Assembly (NCBI GenBank): GCA_965229565.1
Contig: OZ245888.1
Span: forward strand, 1,798,001-1,862,000
DNA: 64,000 bases
Reading direction: 5' to 3'
Origin: JANQNX01 sp040217095
Lineage (GTDB): Bacteria > Pseudomonadota > Gammaproteobacteria > Eutrophobiales > Eutrophobiaceae
Shown here: positions 63,760 to 64,000 of the stretch, piece after piece
Layout: every line of letters starts with the position of its first letter
Position numbering within the stretch: the first letter of the stretch is position 1
Position numbers and translations under genes: made by a program
The notes under the pieces: generated by a model
Databases searched by the model: none
Seen by the model: the letters and a program-made list of their open reading frames with translations, nothing else
What the model was told of the DNA's origin: nothing

Positions 63760-64000
63760 TTGTTTAACTACGAATTTAATGACGACGAATTACTGAAACA
63801 GGCGCTAACCCACAGAAGCCTTGGCAATAATAATAATGAGCGCCTGGAATATCTCGGCGATGCAATACTGGGGTTTGTCATTGCCGATGCATTGTTTCGC
63901 AAATTCCCCAATGCCAGCGAGGGTGAATTAACCCGTCTGCGTGCTTACCTTGTCAAGGGTGAGAGGCTTGCCGAGATAGCCAGCCAGCACAATTTACAGG
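63760..64000 (+). CDS. rnc: Ribonuclease III (3' part beyond window)
   Basis: The frame from 63760 contains LKQALTHRSL, the catalytic signature NERLEYLGDAILGFVIAD and EGELTRLRAYLV. RNase III cuts double-stranded RNA. No in-frame ATG lies nearby, so TTG at 63760 is the best start, which makes the N-terminus a few residues shorter than usual. The C-terminal dsRNA-binding domain is outside the window. Confidence 0.9.
   Translation, partial: MFNYEFNDDELLKQALTHRSLGNNNNERLEYLGDAILGFVIADALFRKFPNASEGELTRLRAYLVKGERLAEIASQHNLQ

Overview
The window looks like a stretch of chromosome from a gammaproteobacterium of roughly even GC content. The evidence is gene content and order: smc-zipA-ligA; rpoE(algU)-rseA(mucA)-rseB(mucB)-mucD followed by lepA-lepB-DUF4845-rnc; dksA-gluQ; a complete ccmABCDEFGHI operon; cmoA-cmoB; and ettA. 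Class I PHA synthase, the System I cytochrome c operon, B12-dependent MetH and an oxalate/formate-type MFS transporter suggest a free-living respiratory organism. I cannot fix the genus from sequence alone. No rRNA, tRNA, CRISPR array, insertion sequence or prophage was recognised.

Layout. 1-4.4 kb: a cut AhpD-like gene, an unknown membrane protein, two tandem DUF2157-like membrane proteins, and a J-domain/zinc-ribbon/PilZ fusion. 4.7-11.8 kb (+): an orphan GspG-like pseudopilin, a large GGDEF-EAL protein, the wobble-U34 tRNA hydroxylation and carboxymethylation genes trhO-cmoA-cmoB, and a PQQ-type sugar dehydrogenase. 11.8-18.6 kb (-): a HAD phosphatase and ppiC, phaC, glucokinase, a glycosyltransferase, then a Met/His-rich outer-membrane protein and a DUF2946 protein that look metal-related. 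19-22.2 kb (-): ettA followed tightly by an atypical protein kinase and a PP2C phosphatase. 22.4-29.2 kb (-): the ccm operon in reverse. 29.7-31.6 kb: a Sel1 lipoprotein and a small secreted protein set among probable small RNA and GGA-loop hairpin sequences. 31.6-38.5 kb (-): cysK, metH, a small membrane protein and the OFA transporter. 38.6-42.1 kb (+): a cobalamin riboswitch controlling a BtuB-like receptor, a DUF6580 membrane protein and a PduO-type adenosyltransferase. 42.3-47 kb: a retropepsin-like protease, DAHP synthase, and the run queF-cysZ-dksA-gluQ. 47.2-64 kb: smc-zipA-ligA, a diguanylate cyclase, nadB, and the sigma-E/lepA/rnc block, with rnc cut by the window end.

Functional themes. 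c-di-GMP recurs: a PilZ J-protein lies divergent from the pseudopilin/GGDEF-EAL pair, and a second diguanylate cyclase follows ligA. tRNA wobble modification recurs: trhO-cmoA-cmoB, and queF with gluQ. B12 is both acquired (riboswitch, receptor, adenosyltransferase) and used (metH).

The least ordinary items are the J-ZnR-PilZ fusion, a DksA carrying a histone-H1-like Lys/Ala tail with a perfect 42-nt tandem duplication, the ettA-kinase-phosphatase run, the DUF6580 protein in the cobalamin locus where btuCDF would be expected, a cluster of hairpins with CA-NGGA-TG or GGA loops around 30.8-31.5 kb, and a 65-nt G-free spacer inside the ccm operon. Functions are read from motifs and gene order; no database search was possible.
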